Positions 21,308-33,354 of a stretch of 64,000 bases of DNA are shown here, piece by piece; position 1 is the first letter of the stretch, and every line of letters begins with the position of its first letter. A program made the translations under genes and the position numbers. The notes beneath the pieces were generated by a model that had not been told where the DNA came from, did no database searches, and was given only the letters and a program-made list of their open reading frames with translations. The DNA is from Aphanomyces cochlioides. Taxonomy: Eukaryota > Oomycota > Saprolegniomycetes > Saprolegniales > Verrucalvaceae. The stretch lies in NCBI GenBank assembly GCA_019828595.1, contig JAHQRK010000021.1, positions 558,001 to 622,000 on the forward strand. The letters run 5' to 3'.

Positions 21308-21383
21308 TGACCGGTAGCTCAGTTGGTAGAGCGACGGCATCACAGCGATAGAGGAAGGGGCCCGGGTTCAAGCCCGGGCACGG
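21308..21383 (+). repeat. tRNA-like sequence, possible SINE head
   Basis: The sequence has a perfect tRNA D-arm/A-box (TAGCTCAGTTGGTAGAGC) and a strong T-arm/B-box-like hairpin (CCCGGGTTCAAGCCCGGG). The anticodon stem does not pair, no good acceptor stem forms, and the T-loop is one base short. It is therefore not a working tRNA gene by eye. Its position inside a transposase fragment suggests a tRNA-derived SINE. Confidence 0.55.
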
Positions 21384-21399
21384 AATGATCTCCTTACGG

Positions 21400-21593
21400 C
21401 CAGTATTGCCGATCTTTCTGCGTTTCTTGCATCCTGTGTAAGACATTATCTTTTCAGGGTGTGCAACCCAGTTTTGAAGCGTTTTTCGTCGAATTCCCAT
21501 CGATTCGGCGACAGAGTTTTGGGACTCACCGGCTTGAACGCGCTTGATGGCGGCGATTTTGGCATGCACTTGGTGCTGTTGTCGGCATGGCAT
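21400..21593 (-). pseudogene. Pogo-type transposase N-terminal fragment (HTH_psq)
   Basis: The frame begins at an ATG and reads MPCRQQHQVHAKIAAIKRVQ, then ESMGIRRKTLQNWVAHP and NTGRKEIIP. This is the helix-turn-helix (psq-like) start of a pogo/Tigger-class transposase. Similarity stops at the junction with the tRNA-like sequence, so the rest of the transposase has been lost or displaced. Confidence 0.6.
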
Positions 21594-21740
21594 GTTTAAT
21601 TTTAAAAGAAAGACCTATTTTATTTCACTTCAAAATTAAAAAAATCCCGCGAAACCATTTGGACCAATAGAGATTCTTCATTGAGTCTAATTGGTTGAAA
21701 TAGGGTTGTTTGTCTTTGAGTACCACTGCCGCTTACATTC

Positions 21741-22048
21741 TGTCGCTCCCTGTACATGCGACAGAGCGCGACCACTTCGACAGATGATTCCGCATCGCCA
21801 ATCAAGCATTGTTGGTCCGCAGTTTGCTTGCGTTCAAGCGTCTCACAGGTCCAGAGTACGGTCAAATACGAGAGGAACGATCCCATGATGACCATGAAAA
21901 GCCCGAGGATGAGACCCGCGTGGTACACTGCATACGGAATTCCCAAGCAGCCAACGCCAAGGATCGTGTTCAGGATGTACGAATAGCACTCAAGCGGAGT
22001 ATACGCATTGGAATCCCTTGGGCTTTGAAGTGCAACACGGAAGTCCAT
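21741..22048 (-). pseudogene. AAAP-type amino-acid transporter, N-terminal half
   Basis: The frame starts MDFRVALQSPRDSNAYTPLE and enters the first transporter helices: CYSYILNTILGVGCLGIPYA, AGLILGLFMVIMGSFLSYLT. It then reaches VEVVALCRMY, where homology stops at the 21-bp repeat. The continuation expected of the family is found in the same orientation at 19170 (YFRKTSILYLGVWG). About 2.5 kb of transposon-derived sequence separates the two. Confidence 0.75.
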
Positions 22049-22163
22049 CTCTGTAGCACGCGTCCACTTGGCAATTGACGTTCCGTGTTGGTTTCATTTG
22101 CACGATCTTGAAGAGAACCATAGAAAACCTCCGCACACCCATATCTATCATTAATTCCATTAA

Positions 22164-22590
22164 TGGGTGGTTCCTGAAAACACAATTTGTGTCGTACACA
22201 TTTCCAAAAATATAAATCATTCAGCAAGATTTAATTGTCCCTTGTGATAGGTAAAAAAAATATTGTGCACCACATCATTGTAGTCGTCGTCGCCTAGTGA
22301 GCTTTGTCGTCAGTCATATGATTGACTTCACCGTGTTTTCGAACTCCTCGGCATTTCCTTTTGGAACACAATGCAGTCAAGCATGACATAACATGGCTCA
22401 TCCATGCAGAGCAACGAGATATCGAAGATGATAACTGTTGTGGTGGAGCTTGGCCCAAAGGAGGTGTTCCGACGGAAGGATGGTTGACAAATGTGTATTT
22501 GAGATTTGCGATTTTGTATTATTTTAGAATAAAAGTTCAGAAATGTGTGTCTTTTTTGCACAAAATGTGTTTTCAGGAACCACCCAATAA
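22164..22590. mobile_element. MITE with GGGTGGTTCCTGAAAACACA termini
   Basis: GGGTGGTTCCTGAAAACACA at the left end is matched by its inverse at the right end (TGTGTTTTCAGGAACCACCC). Further similarity continues inward (TTTGTG, CACATTTC). The element is about 427 bp and has no coding capacity. The target duplication is ambiguous because the flanks are AT-rich. The class is not assigned. Confidence 0.8.
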
Positions 22591-22613
22591 TTAATAACTT
22601 TTATCAACAAATA

Positions 22614-23302
22614 CTACACCATTTGCCGGTTTAGTTCGTTGAACTTGCGATATATTTCGTATCATTTGCAATATATTTCGTATCAGTGCAATATATTTCG
22701 TATGACTTGCATTTAATTTCGTGGTCAGCGACATAAATCGATTTATATTTCGCATGACTTCCATTATATTTCATACCTCTTGCATTTAATTTCATATTTT
22801 TTTGCTTATATTTCGTATCACGTGCATTTAAATTCGTAGTAATGCAAATATATTCAACGTCCTATTGAGATATGAAGTTTCACATGTGTTGCAGTGTTGG
22901 CTTGAGCTATGAATTTGCGACGGGCAAGCGCATATGAACTCTGCCGAGCTTGATTGATGCTCGCATTGACTTATATGGTGATTGAAGTGTCCCATCAATT
23001 TCTTATGAGGTCGATAACAATTTTTTGTCAATTTTTCTATGTACTTTTTCTCTTTTCTGCGAATTTAAATGCACGTGATACGAAATATAAGCTAAAAAAT
23101 ACGAAATTAAACGCAAGAGGTATGAAATATAATGCAAGTCATGCGAAATATAAATCGATTTTCGTCGCCGACCACGAAATTAAATGCAAGTCATGCGAAA
23201 TATATTGCACTGGTACGAAATATATTGCACTGGTACGAAATATATTGCAAATGATACGAAATATATCGCAAGTTAAACGAACTAAACCGGCAAATGGTGT
23301 AG
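22614..23302. mobile_element. Fold-back element with tandem subrepeats in both arms
   Basis: Two arms of about 223 and 242 bp (22614-22836 and 23061-23302) are inverted copies of each other, ending CTACACCATTTGCCGGTTTA. Each arm is built of near-identical ~20-bp units of the type (T)ACGAAATATATTGCACTGG. The right arm has one unit more than the left. The spacer of about 225 bp has no supported gene. Long subrepeat-containing arms are the hallmark of Foldback-like elements. A possible ATA is present on both sides. Confidence 0.85.
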
Positions 23303-23385
23303 ATAGTCGTGTAACACGAAATTTTTGACAATCATTCTGTATAAAAACACGTTTAAACACGTTTTACTCTGACTTGAAAAATGTA

Positions 23386-23780
23386 CAGTAAAAACCCGAG
23401 ATAGTCACATCAATTTCAGAGTATAGTTTATAAATTTGTAAAGGTATAAGACTATAAGGTTACGTCATGTTATCATTCATGTCATTAAACCTGGCAAATT
23501 TAAAGCTCAATTGCATTGATCGAGTTATCCAATTCATACAGTTCTTCATCGAGGATTGCTGTATGGCGCCAACAATTCGAAATTGTTGACTCAGTGACCT
23601 CTTGCCACGCCATTGCTCTTCTTTGATCTTGAGCTTGTCGGCGAGACTGATACGTTGGTGAGATTCAAAGTTAGCGTTGCCACCACTTATTCTTTCACCT
23701 TTCAAATTTTATTGGATATAAAGTATCAATTTATATAAAGTATAAAATTAGAAAGGTGTGACTAACCGGTTTTTTTACTG
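23386..23780. mobile_element. Short pogo/mariner-like element (TA-flanked)
   Basis: The ends CAGTAAAAACCCGAGATAGT and, inverted, CAGTAAAAAAACCGGTTAGT are bordered by TA on both sides. The interior holds a decayed minus-strand segment (HQRISLADKLKIKEEQWRGK) like the N-terminal helix-turn-helix of pogo/CENP-B-type transposases. At 395 bp it is an internally deleted, non-autonomous copy. Confidence 0.75.
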
Positions 23781-25110
23781 TATAACGTTACAGAAAAAAG
23801 GTTTTGTTCGCAAGTCCGCACCATGGGGTTGCGGAGAACCGCGAAACCCCTTCGACGAGACTTTCACTGTGGAGAGTGATGGTAAAAATTTTGTGTTTCG
23901 TAAATATGAGAATGTTTGTAACATATCTTGACAAAGTACAACCAAAAATAGGAATGATGATCAAAATTTCGTAAACCACCATATATCATAATGCAACTTT
24001 CGTAGGAAAATATTGCTGTCGTATGGCAAAAAGTAGAAGGATATTTTCTACATTTTCTGTTTCACCTTTTTGAATTTGAGTAGATTCAATAATAAAACCA
24101 AGTCAAAAATTTTGTCTGAAATTTTATCGAAATCGTAGAATCAAATCTTCTACCAGTCATATTGATCTCTAATTGGTCAAAATTTCCGATTTTGCTCCTG
24201 GTCATCAAGGCTTGATGATCAAGCCCATCATCAAGCACGACAGGGCAACAAGTTCATAGTTGAATAGAGTAATACAAAGCTAACAAATTACCCTCAACAC
24301 ATACTTGATTGTCATTCTTTTTTGTGGTGTATACGATGTGTTAAACTCTTAAAATCATATTGCAACTTGGCGTGTAACGCTGGAGTTTACAATAGTTCAT
24401 TTAAGCCAATTGCGATTAAATCATGGAAACAGTATTGTGAGTCGTGGTTACATGTACTTTAGCTACATTTTGGTGTTTCTGCGTCATTTAACTGCAAACA
24501 TAATAACATGTAACTTTGAAATCTGTTAAACGCTTCCACTGGATCAGTTGCATTGCATTGCAAGCATACATCAAAACGAGGTAATTGAGTCCTAGCCTCA
24601 CCAATGGCATGCTAAGTATATGTTAATTTATTGCTGTAGTTCCTGCTAAACGCAAGCAAAGATCATTGCAATTATATGTATTCACTTAGGACAGATTTTA
24701 ATCCGCAGCAGTAGTCCATAAGTTTGTTTCAATGCTTGCCGCATCATATACTGTAGGCGCTTTTTTCTAAGTGTGAATCGGTGGCATGCATCATCGATGA
24801 TGTGATGGTCTAACAGCATCTTCTAAATCACCCTTTATTTAATCTTAATTAGTACAGTAGTGAGAGAAATTCGATGGGCAGGCAACACAGTGCGTTTAGA
24901 AGCTGACATCACAGAAAAATCTGTTGATTTTAAGCCAATCAAGTTAGAGTAAAAACAGTACGCAAATCCTTTCTACGATTTCCGGATACAACACATTAGA
25001 TATACTCTCTAACAGCGTATATTTACTCTCAATATCGATAATGTGAAACTTAATAATAATTGATATATTATACATTTAATGAACTCTATAAATCAATGTT
25101 GATTTTCAAA
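23781..25110. other. AT-rich intergenic stretch
   Basis: About 1.3 kb, AT-rich, with many stops in all frames. I see no gene, RNA or clear repeat. The last ~100 bp is presumably the promoter of the hydrolase-like gene. Confidence 0.4.
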
Positions 25111-26183
25111 ATGCCGCGACTTCGCGTTGGTCATGAAGTCACGATCAAGACAGACCGCGCCAAGATCATTAAGGTCTTGCCAGAAGCTGTGCTTCTTCAT
25201 ATGCATGCAACAGCTAGGACTCAATGGGCGTTCCCACATGATGTAACCATCGTCGAGCCTTCAATCGATTGGAATCCGCAAGCTTTTCCATCACAGTTGC
25301 GATTCTTTCAGGTCCAAGGAAGCCCAACGAGCAATGAAAACCTTGTACTATTCCTCCATGGACTTGGAGATGCACACGCATCATTGTTCACACTTGGCCA
25401 AGCCATGCAATTACCACAGACAGGTAGAATATCTTACGCAATCGCCGAATGAGCTCATGCGTTCCCGACATAGCCTTTGCGTCCTTTCGAGCTCCACATT
25501 CATTGCCATTTGACTTGGGATACACATGGATCGAGCCTGCTTTAAATGAACATGGAGACGTCATTCCTCATAGCACAGACAATCCAAAGCGCCTGGAGAG
25601 GTTTGTCGTCCCTGTCCTTCGAGAGCGCTCATGCAATCTTTCACTAGCTTGAGCGATATTGTGGATCAGTGGATGGAAGCTTTGCGAGTCCTCCAAGAAG
25701 TGTACAATTGGCCTCCTCAGCGTATCTTTCTCATGGGTTTTGGACATGGTGGTTCGGTTGCCTTGCATGTAGCTACCCAATGTCCCAGTCGTTTAGGCGG
25801 TGCGATTACTTTGTCAGCCAGAGTTGTGTTTCACAGACGTCTTGTAGGTGCTGTGAGCATTTCAGGGGCTCTCTTTGACATATCGACCACAGTTGACACG
25901 CAGCAGAAGACACCAATTCTCATCCTCCATAGTGTCAAGGACCCATTGATTCCACAAGCCATGTTCGCTAAGACCAAACGTACACTCGGTGAGAACGTCA
26001 CAACCAAAAGCATGCCATACTACCCCATTCGCCTCTCCAATAAGGTTTCTCTTCCTTTTTAGTGCCACCATGATGATGGAACTTGAGTAGGAGGAAATGT
26101 CAGCCGTCATGAAGTTCTTTGACGAGACGCTGTACCTTCGCAATCTTGCTTTAGAGGCCCAAGCTGACGTTGTGGAGATGTAA
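25111..26183 (+). CDS. Phospholipase/carboxylesterase homologue lacking catalytic Ser
   Basis: Five exons join across introns at 25434-25473, 25601-25647, 25800-25847 and 26045-26090. After an unusual ~50-residue N-terminus the alpha/beta hydrolase begins: LVLFLHGLGDAHASLF, then RAPHSLPFDLGYTW, RIFLMGFGHGGSVALHVAT, RLGGAVSISGAL and ILILHSVKDPLIP. The family's nucleophile elbow is GFSQGG; here it is GFGHGG, so glycine replaces the serine. The aspartate (KDPLIP) is kept. The histidine normally found before the last helix is absent in my model (SNKEEMSAVMKFFDE). The reading frame is intact and cleanly spliced, so this looks like a maintained pseudoenzyme, not a decayed gene. The last intron would hide an in-frame TAG present in the genomic sequence. 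Confidence 0.85.
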
Positions 26184-26358
26184 TTTTACAAAACTGACTT
26201 TGTCCACGCACTTGCTATGAAACTTTCAAAGTAACCAAATTCTGAAGCCGCGAGAATGAAAACAACGCCAGCGCTTGACTCACGATATCATGGCCAAGAC
26301 CCTGTAAGATCCAAGATGAATGACAACGTTGAATGGATATGAGTACAAAAGCAAACGG

Positions 26359-28049
26359 CTAGTTTTGTCTCCAGAGGGCGACACGTCCAGATGAGTTGCC
26401 ACCAACAATCACGTTCAGAACTGGGTGGAAGATGTTGATCGAGTGCACGGAATTGAAGTGGTCAGAAAGGAGCGCTTGTCGTGGCTTTGGACTAGTCGTG
26501 CCAAAGATTTCAATGCAGCGTGGACGCTTGTTGCCTCCGAGGACAAATTCACAGTCATGAGTCTTCTTTGGATCCTAAGAAGCCATCAACTGTGTGATAA
26601 GTCGTGAATGACAAACCCAAGCAGCGTGGAATTTAGTGAGCCATCGACCAGAGTAATTGTCGTGCTTGATCTTTTTGGGATTCTCGCGAGCAAGCACACC
26701 CGAAGAAGGATTGATATCATACAGGTATACGAAGTTGTCTTGACAGACTGTGACAAGATGAGCTCCATCTGGTGAAAATGAGGCGCAATTAACGCTCTTT
26801 TCATGTGGCAATGACGCCACAGCATTCTTGAGGTGTCGAGAGTCCCATAACTTGACAGTTCGATCGAGGGACGCTGTCACAAATGCACTAAACGATGTTG
26901 AGTTCATGCTGTCATGAGACTTGAATGGACGTACGAAGTGGCGTTGGGATGAATATGGACTGTATTGATTTTCTTCTCGTGCAAAGAATGCTTCTTGGAT
27001 TTAGAATCACGCCTGTCAACGACAAAGAGGCTTCCATCGTCTCCGCTGACAAGCATTTCGTCTGGCGATATGATCTATAAAGTCAGTCAAGAACATGGGC
27101 CATTCAGATGTGTCCTACTTGGAAGTTCGTAATACTGACGTCACAATTCAATACTTCAGTCGATGTATTCTTTGTCAAATCATATTGGAGAAGCCTTCCA
27201 TCAAAGCTGCTAGATAGGAGCGACGTATCTTGGAAAAGCAGAGTAGACACAGCTTGCTTGTGTGGCTTCAGAGGCACCAACCCATTTTCTTGGTTAGAGC
27301 TCTTTTTACGGTCGACTGGGGTTGTCCAAAGGGCGACGTAGCCGTCTGTGTCAGCAATAGCAGTCATGATGGATGCTACAAACAACCTGTCAGATTCAAG
27401 CCACTTTCGCACTGAACTCACAGGTGCAATTGCTGTGAACTGCCATAGAGTAGACGCGATTTGCGATAACTTTCTGCACATCTCGCTTATCCAACGAATA
27501 TGGAGCATCGCTGTGTTGAGCTGCAACTTGAGACTTTTTGTCCAAACCACCGCAGAAGTCTCCAAGAAGTTGTGCACCATCTGCATTCGCCCATGATTCA
27601 GCTTCTTCATCAGTACCATCGTCTTGATCATCTTCCTGTTCATTAGTCCCGCGCTTTTCGTGTATCCAATCATTCAAATCATGGTAAATTTCAAATTCGG
27701 CTTTCTGGCCTTGCACTCGTCTTGACTGGCGGCGAGGCAAGTTCTCCAGCTCTTCTTGTCGTCGTTTCTTGGCAGCGTTACGAGCTTTTATTCTTTCTTG
27801 TTCTTCCTTTTTGATGTCAGATGCAGCACCCATAAGACCAATTGTGGCCATGAGCTTCTTGTTGCGCTCAATGTTTTCCAAGCGCTTTCGCTCATACGCT
27901 GATACTTCATTGTCATCCTCAGACTCGCTGGTTTCAATCTTGACAATATCTGCCGCAACAGACCTTTTGGGCTTGGCTTTTTTGCTTTCTGTCTTGACGA
28001 CATCGTCCTTGTTGCCCTTGGCATTCAATCGCGCGCTCGTTCGGGGCAT
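26359..28049 (-). CDS. WDR76: WDR76/CMR1-type DNA-damage-associated WD40 protein
   Basis: The first exon starts MPRTSARLNAKGNKDD and holds a lysine-rich nuclear segment, then SAYERKRLENIERNKKLMAT, which is the family signature ahead of the beta-propeller. The propeller is encoded by several exons: TAIADTDGYVALWTTP, LLSSSFDGRLLQYDL, SPDEMLVSGDDGSLFVVDRR, TASLDRTVKLWDSRHL and INIFHPVLNVIVGGNSSGRV. It ends ALWRQN. Yeast Cmr1 and human WDR76 associate with chromatin and replication stress factors; that role is family knowledge. One intron near 27370-27415 has two possible acceptors; the downstream TAG-ending one keeps the frame. Its start lies by a TTATCCGGA motif near 28096. Confidence 0.85.
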
Positions 28050-28217
28050 TCTATTCTGGCGCGTCGTTTTTTCTTCTGATTGACCGCTCTGGTAAATTAT
28101 CCGGACGCGCCAAAACCAGATGAACGTCCACGACGTTTCGACGGTGGGAACGATTAAGGTCATCCACGGAAACCCCCGAGGCTGCTCAGAGACATCGATC
28201 GTCGAGCGAAAGGAGAT

Positions 28218-29132
28218 TTAATTGATTGCTTCCAGTAGTTGACTGATGTGCTGGCTTTGACCAAACCATAATCCTATGGAAATACGCATTGTGGAGCTGA
28301 GAAGTGATGAGGAGCGTACATCCATGATTCGCATTAGTTGGTCTGCAGCTTCATACCGTTCCTTGGCAACCGCAGCCATCACATCCATATATTTGCCGTC
28401 GTTCATCGAGCTTTTGAGTCTCTTTTCGCGGACAACTTCAAGACGCTGCTGCTCATCCACAAGGGTGAGGACGTGCCTCTGTCGAACTTCCATCATTTCA
28501 ATCTTTTTCGCTTGTAGAGAATTCCTAGTCTGTCTGTCAGCACGCAATAGCCTGTATACGATACGCACCAAGTCAGCTTCCCCTGTTGCTGTTTAGCTGT
28601 AGGTCGGCGGTCACAGTAATAGATCTGACGTTCTATGGGAGCACCATGCAATCGTCTATCCATGCGAGCCTGCATCGCGATATGAATGACCAACGAACCA
28701 GTTGCGCCATACCTTCTCAAATTGCGTCTTTCGCTTCGCCGTACGCTCCTCGTGTTCGAATATATATTGCGGGCATTCTGTTTGGACTTTCTTTGGGAAG
28801 CATAGCATGGGCAGGACTTGCTTCGGAGGTACGAACACGCTCGTGTCAATATGTTTGGGCTGGCCGAGGTCTTCTAAAGCAATCTACAAGTGTCAAACTC
28901 ATGAATTTCTATCCTTCCTCACCTCAATGACGTTCATGAGAGTCTTTACAGCTTGGGATGAAAATGTTGTCAAGTCCGCGTGGAGAGGTTGTTCCTCTTG
29001 GGCATCCAAGTGTGTATCGCACTTCATGGCATTTATCTTGAACTGCTCGCGGTAGAATGCCATTGTCTCCTCCACGGAGACGTCTTCTATCTTGCCATGG
29101 ACTTTCACGCCTCCTTTCAGCTTTCGCTGCAT
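28218..29132 (-). CDS. Hypothetical coiled-coil protein, about 280 residues
   Basis: Four exons can be joined: MQRKLKGGVKVHGKIEDVSV... to LMNVIE, then a piece containing HIDTSVFVPPKQVLPMLCFP and CPQYIFEHEERTAKRKTQFE, then ARMDRRLHGAPIERQIYY, then NSLQAKKIEMMEVRQRHVLT to the stop. The introns are 39-45 bp and GT-AG. The C-terminal half is predicted helical and coiled-coil (EQQRLEVVREKRLKSS). No family is recognised. Composition and layout are like those of flagellar or centrosomal proteins, but that is only an impression. Confidence 0.65.
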
Positions 29133-29984
29133 ATGACTTCGCGCGCAAATTTAAAAATAGCTGAAAGATATTGTGGTTTTATCCAATTAAAGTCTTCCAT
29201 GACCAAAAACATTTTGAGGACAAGGAGTTCAACGCCTAGGACTATCAAAAATACGATTTTAAAGACAAAGGCGTGTATATCTTTGCGTTTGGAGCGGTAA
29301 GTCAAGTACGATTTGTGGAGTACTAGTATCAGCAAGTGGTCTATTTGGCACTTTTGACGATGAAGAAAGACTCTAAGTTTTGGATACCCGTGCGGCAACA
29401 GGAGATCTAATCCCGATGAGGTTGAAGCGATTTTAAGGAGCAGGATTGCTTATATTACACCACTAGTGCACTGAGCGTTGACTCTTGCTTATTCAATCAT
29501 ATTATATCTGTCTATCTTTTGGTGGAAAACCTCAGCTTGCTCAGACTTGCTCTTGACATTGAATTGAAACAATCGAGTGACTGAAACAACTTGAAGAGAA
29601 GGACACATAATGCACTCTATACGTCTGCTAAGTACACTCGATGGACATATTCAACGACAACACCTTCGCGTGGCCATTTCGTTATGTTCAAGCCTTAACA
29701 ATAAATTTCATAATTTTTCTGAATATTATATCCAATGAAAGGCCGAGTTAATCTATTTATAAAATTTATAACCAATCAAATGCCACTAAGAAATGCCTCT
29801 TCCAATGTGACAAAAGATGGTATAGTATTGCACTAAATAAATTACACCTTCATTCGACTATGAGGTCAGTACGAATTATGAACGCCAGGTTTGTCAATAC
29901 CAAGCAAAACACCCTCTTTCGTCACTGTTGTAATTAAGTCGTCGGTATGAGTGGCATTTTGCTTTCGTCGCCGTCGCTCCCACG
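29133..29984. other. Intergenic region
   Basis: About 850 bp, AT-rich, with CCAATTAA/CCAATCAA boxes near 29170 and 29770 that probably belong to the flanking promoters. No gene is supported. Confidence 0.4.
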
Positions 29985-31527
<1,543 letters not shown>

Positions 31528-31565
31528 GCTGCCAATATAAATCTCATCAAAAGAAAATAACTTTG

Positions 31566-33354
31566 TTAAATATCATGAACTTTGAGTTCTTCGTCGAGGG
31601 CCATGGCAACTTCTTCGTCGTTTAGCTCTAGCGACATGGATTCCACCGACAGAGTGCGCATGCTATCGAGTGCAGCGTCGAGGTTGCCGCCGTCTTCAGT
31701 TGTGTCAAGCATCCATGGATCTTGGAGGACTTGAGCTGCCGTCAGCCGTTCTTGCGGCGAAACCACCAGCAAGGCACGCACTAGTGCTTTACCAGCAGCA
31801 CTTACATTATTCCAATTTGGATGGTCCATGTTGACATTGGCTTCCACCACGCGGCGGCAGATATCAGCATGGTTTTTGCCTGGAAACGGCGCTTTGCCAC
31901 TGAGCAGGATGAACAAAACGACGCCCAAAGCCCAACAATCCACTGCACTGCCATACGCATGACCCAAGAGCACTTCTGGAGCCATATAGCTAGGCGTGCC
32001 ACATGACGTACCTTTCATCTCTCCAGACATTCGCTTGGCAAAGCCAAAATCCGCCAGCAAGATGGGCGACTGAGGCGAAGACGTGTAGAGCAAAATGTTG
32101 TCTGGCTTGACATCTCGGTGGACAATCCCATGAGCGTGAAGGTACGCCAAAGCAGAAGTGAGTTGGTGCATCACACGCCTTGCATCACCTTCGGTGTACT
32201 TGGAGCGATGCATGAGGTCAGTCAAGAGCATGCCACCAGTGCAGAGCGGCGTCACGACGCCGTAATACGCTGCTGTTTCGTAGAAATCCACGAGTGGAAC
32301 CAAATGAGGATGCTGGAGCGACCTCATAATTGCCACTTCATCAAGAAGTGCTTGTTTGGTCAACGGATGAAGGGAGATCTTTGCAATGCATTTGACGGCA
32401 ACTTGAGTATGCTGCGCTGTGAAACCAACGCGGACAACCTACACCAAGGGCATCAACACTATGTCTGGCTATTGAGGTTCGTACGGAGTGGGCCCCAGAG
32501 CCAAGGATTCGACCCAAAGCGTACCTGGTCGTGGCTTCTTGTGGCTGAAGTTGTTTGAATGAAGCCCGATACAAAGGCTGGCTCTTGTACATGGCTTTCA
32601 TCACGGTGCTGTAGCCACCTTGAACGTCTCGCGTCCACAAAGCTGGCGACTTCTCCAGCTTCAGCTCGGCGGCAATGGCCAAGACCCGTTTCAACGTTTC
32701 GTTGTATCGTCCATCTTCAACTTCATGGACAAGTTGATCGAGAACTCGAACTATATCATCGGACGAAGAGCTGGCGTGCATTTCACGGACGAGCGCAAGG
32801 AATACTGGGAAATCTTCCTGGAGGATCTTGGCTGTGGACGGGCATGGAGACGTCGAGGCTGAATCACTTGTAATAATGTGTAGAAAGAGGTCCATGGCCG
32901 ATGAAGATGAGGACGGCGCCGAGGCTATCGTAGGCTTCGATAAGATCCGTGCAACATGGGGCTCTTTGAGATATCGCAGCCATTTATCTCGGTCGTCCTC
33001 TGAGCCCGCTTGGATACAATACTGCACAGACTGCACAATACCGAGGAAACGCGGGCGTAGCACTGTAATTGTAAACCGATACGGACGACGGGCATCTCGA
33101 TCATCAGGTTCGACTTGAACAATGTCGGCGAGAAGCAATTCCCCACGGAGATAGCGCGAGTCAGTCGACCAACCACGCGAGATGCCGCCTCGGGGTCTCG
33201 GTCGGCGGAAATACCGTAGAGATGAGCTGGTGAGGACGAAAAAGCGCGTGAGCCAGTTCTTCCGGAGATGTCCTCGTTTCTGAAGTACGCCGCTGTAGAC
33301 AATATCGTCCTTCATCTTGGCGCTGAGCCTGTCATCGCCGCCAGTCGTCTCCAT
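31566..33354 (-). CDS. Ser/Thr protein kinase with N-terminal PH domain
   Basis: Two exons join across an intron at 32439-32484, which sits inside the glycine-rich loop (GSGAHS then VVRVGF). Residues ~18-130 form a PH domain: YSGVLQKRGHLRKNWLTRFF, LLLADIVQVEP and DDRDKWLRYLKEP. A helical middle region separates it from a complete kinase domain with AVKCIAK, HRDVKPDN, DFGFAK, GTPSYMAPE and an ERLTAAQVLQDPW C-lobe. The kinase is CAMK/PKD-like. PH-kinase fusions of this type are common in oomycetes. The substrate is unknown. Confidence 0.93.

Larger units (their letters stand above)
20464..21739. repeat. Interval bounded by a 21-bp inverted repeat
   Basis: AATGTAAGCGGCAGTGGTAC on the plus strand at 20464 recurs exactly, inverted, at 21739, directly after the broken transporter exon. 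The 1.28-kb interval contains a MITE, a pogo-type fragment and a tRNA-like sequence. The repeat could be the terminal inverted repeat of a composite insertion, or a fragment of transporter sequence copied in inverse orientation. No clear target duplication is visible. Confidence 0.5.

Noticed and set aside
21308..21383. Functional tRNA gene
   Set aside because: The D-arm and T-arm are convincing, but the anticodon stem does not pair, no acceptor stem forms and the T-loop is one base short. Kept only as a tRNA-like/SINE sequence.
22614..23302. CRISPR-like array of ~20-bp repeats
   Set aside because: The units are contiguous without unique spacers and occur as two inverted arms. The host is eukaryotic. 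A fold-back element explains it.
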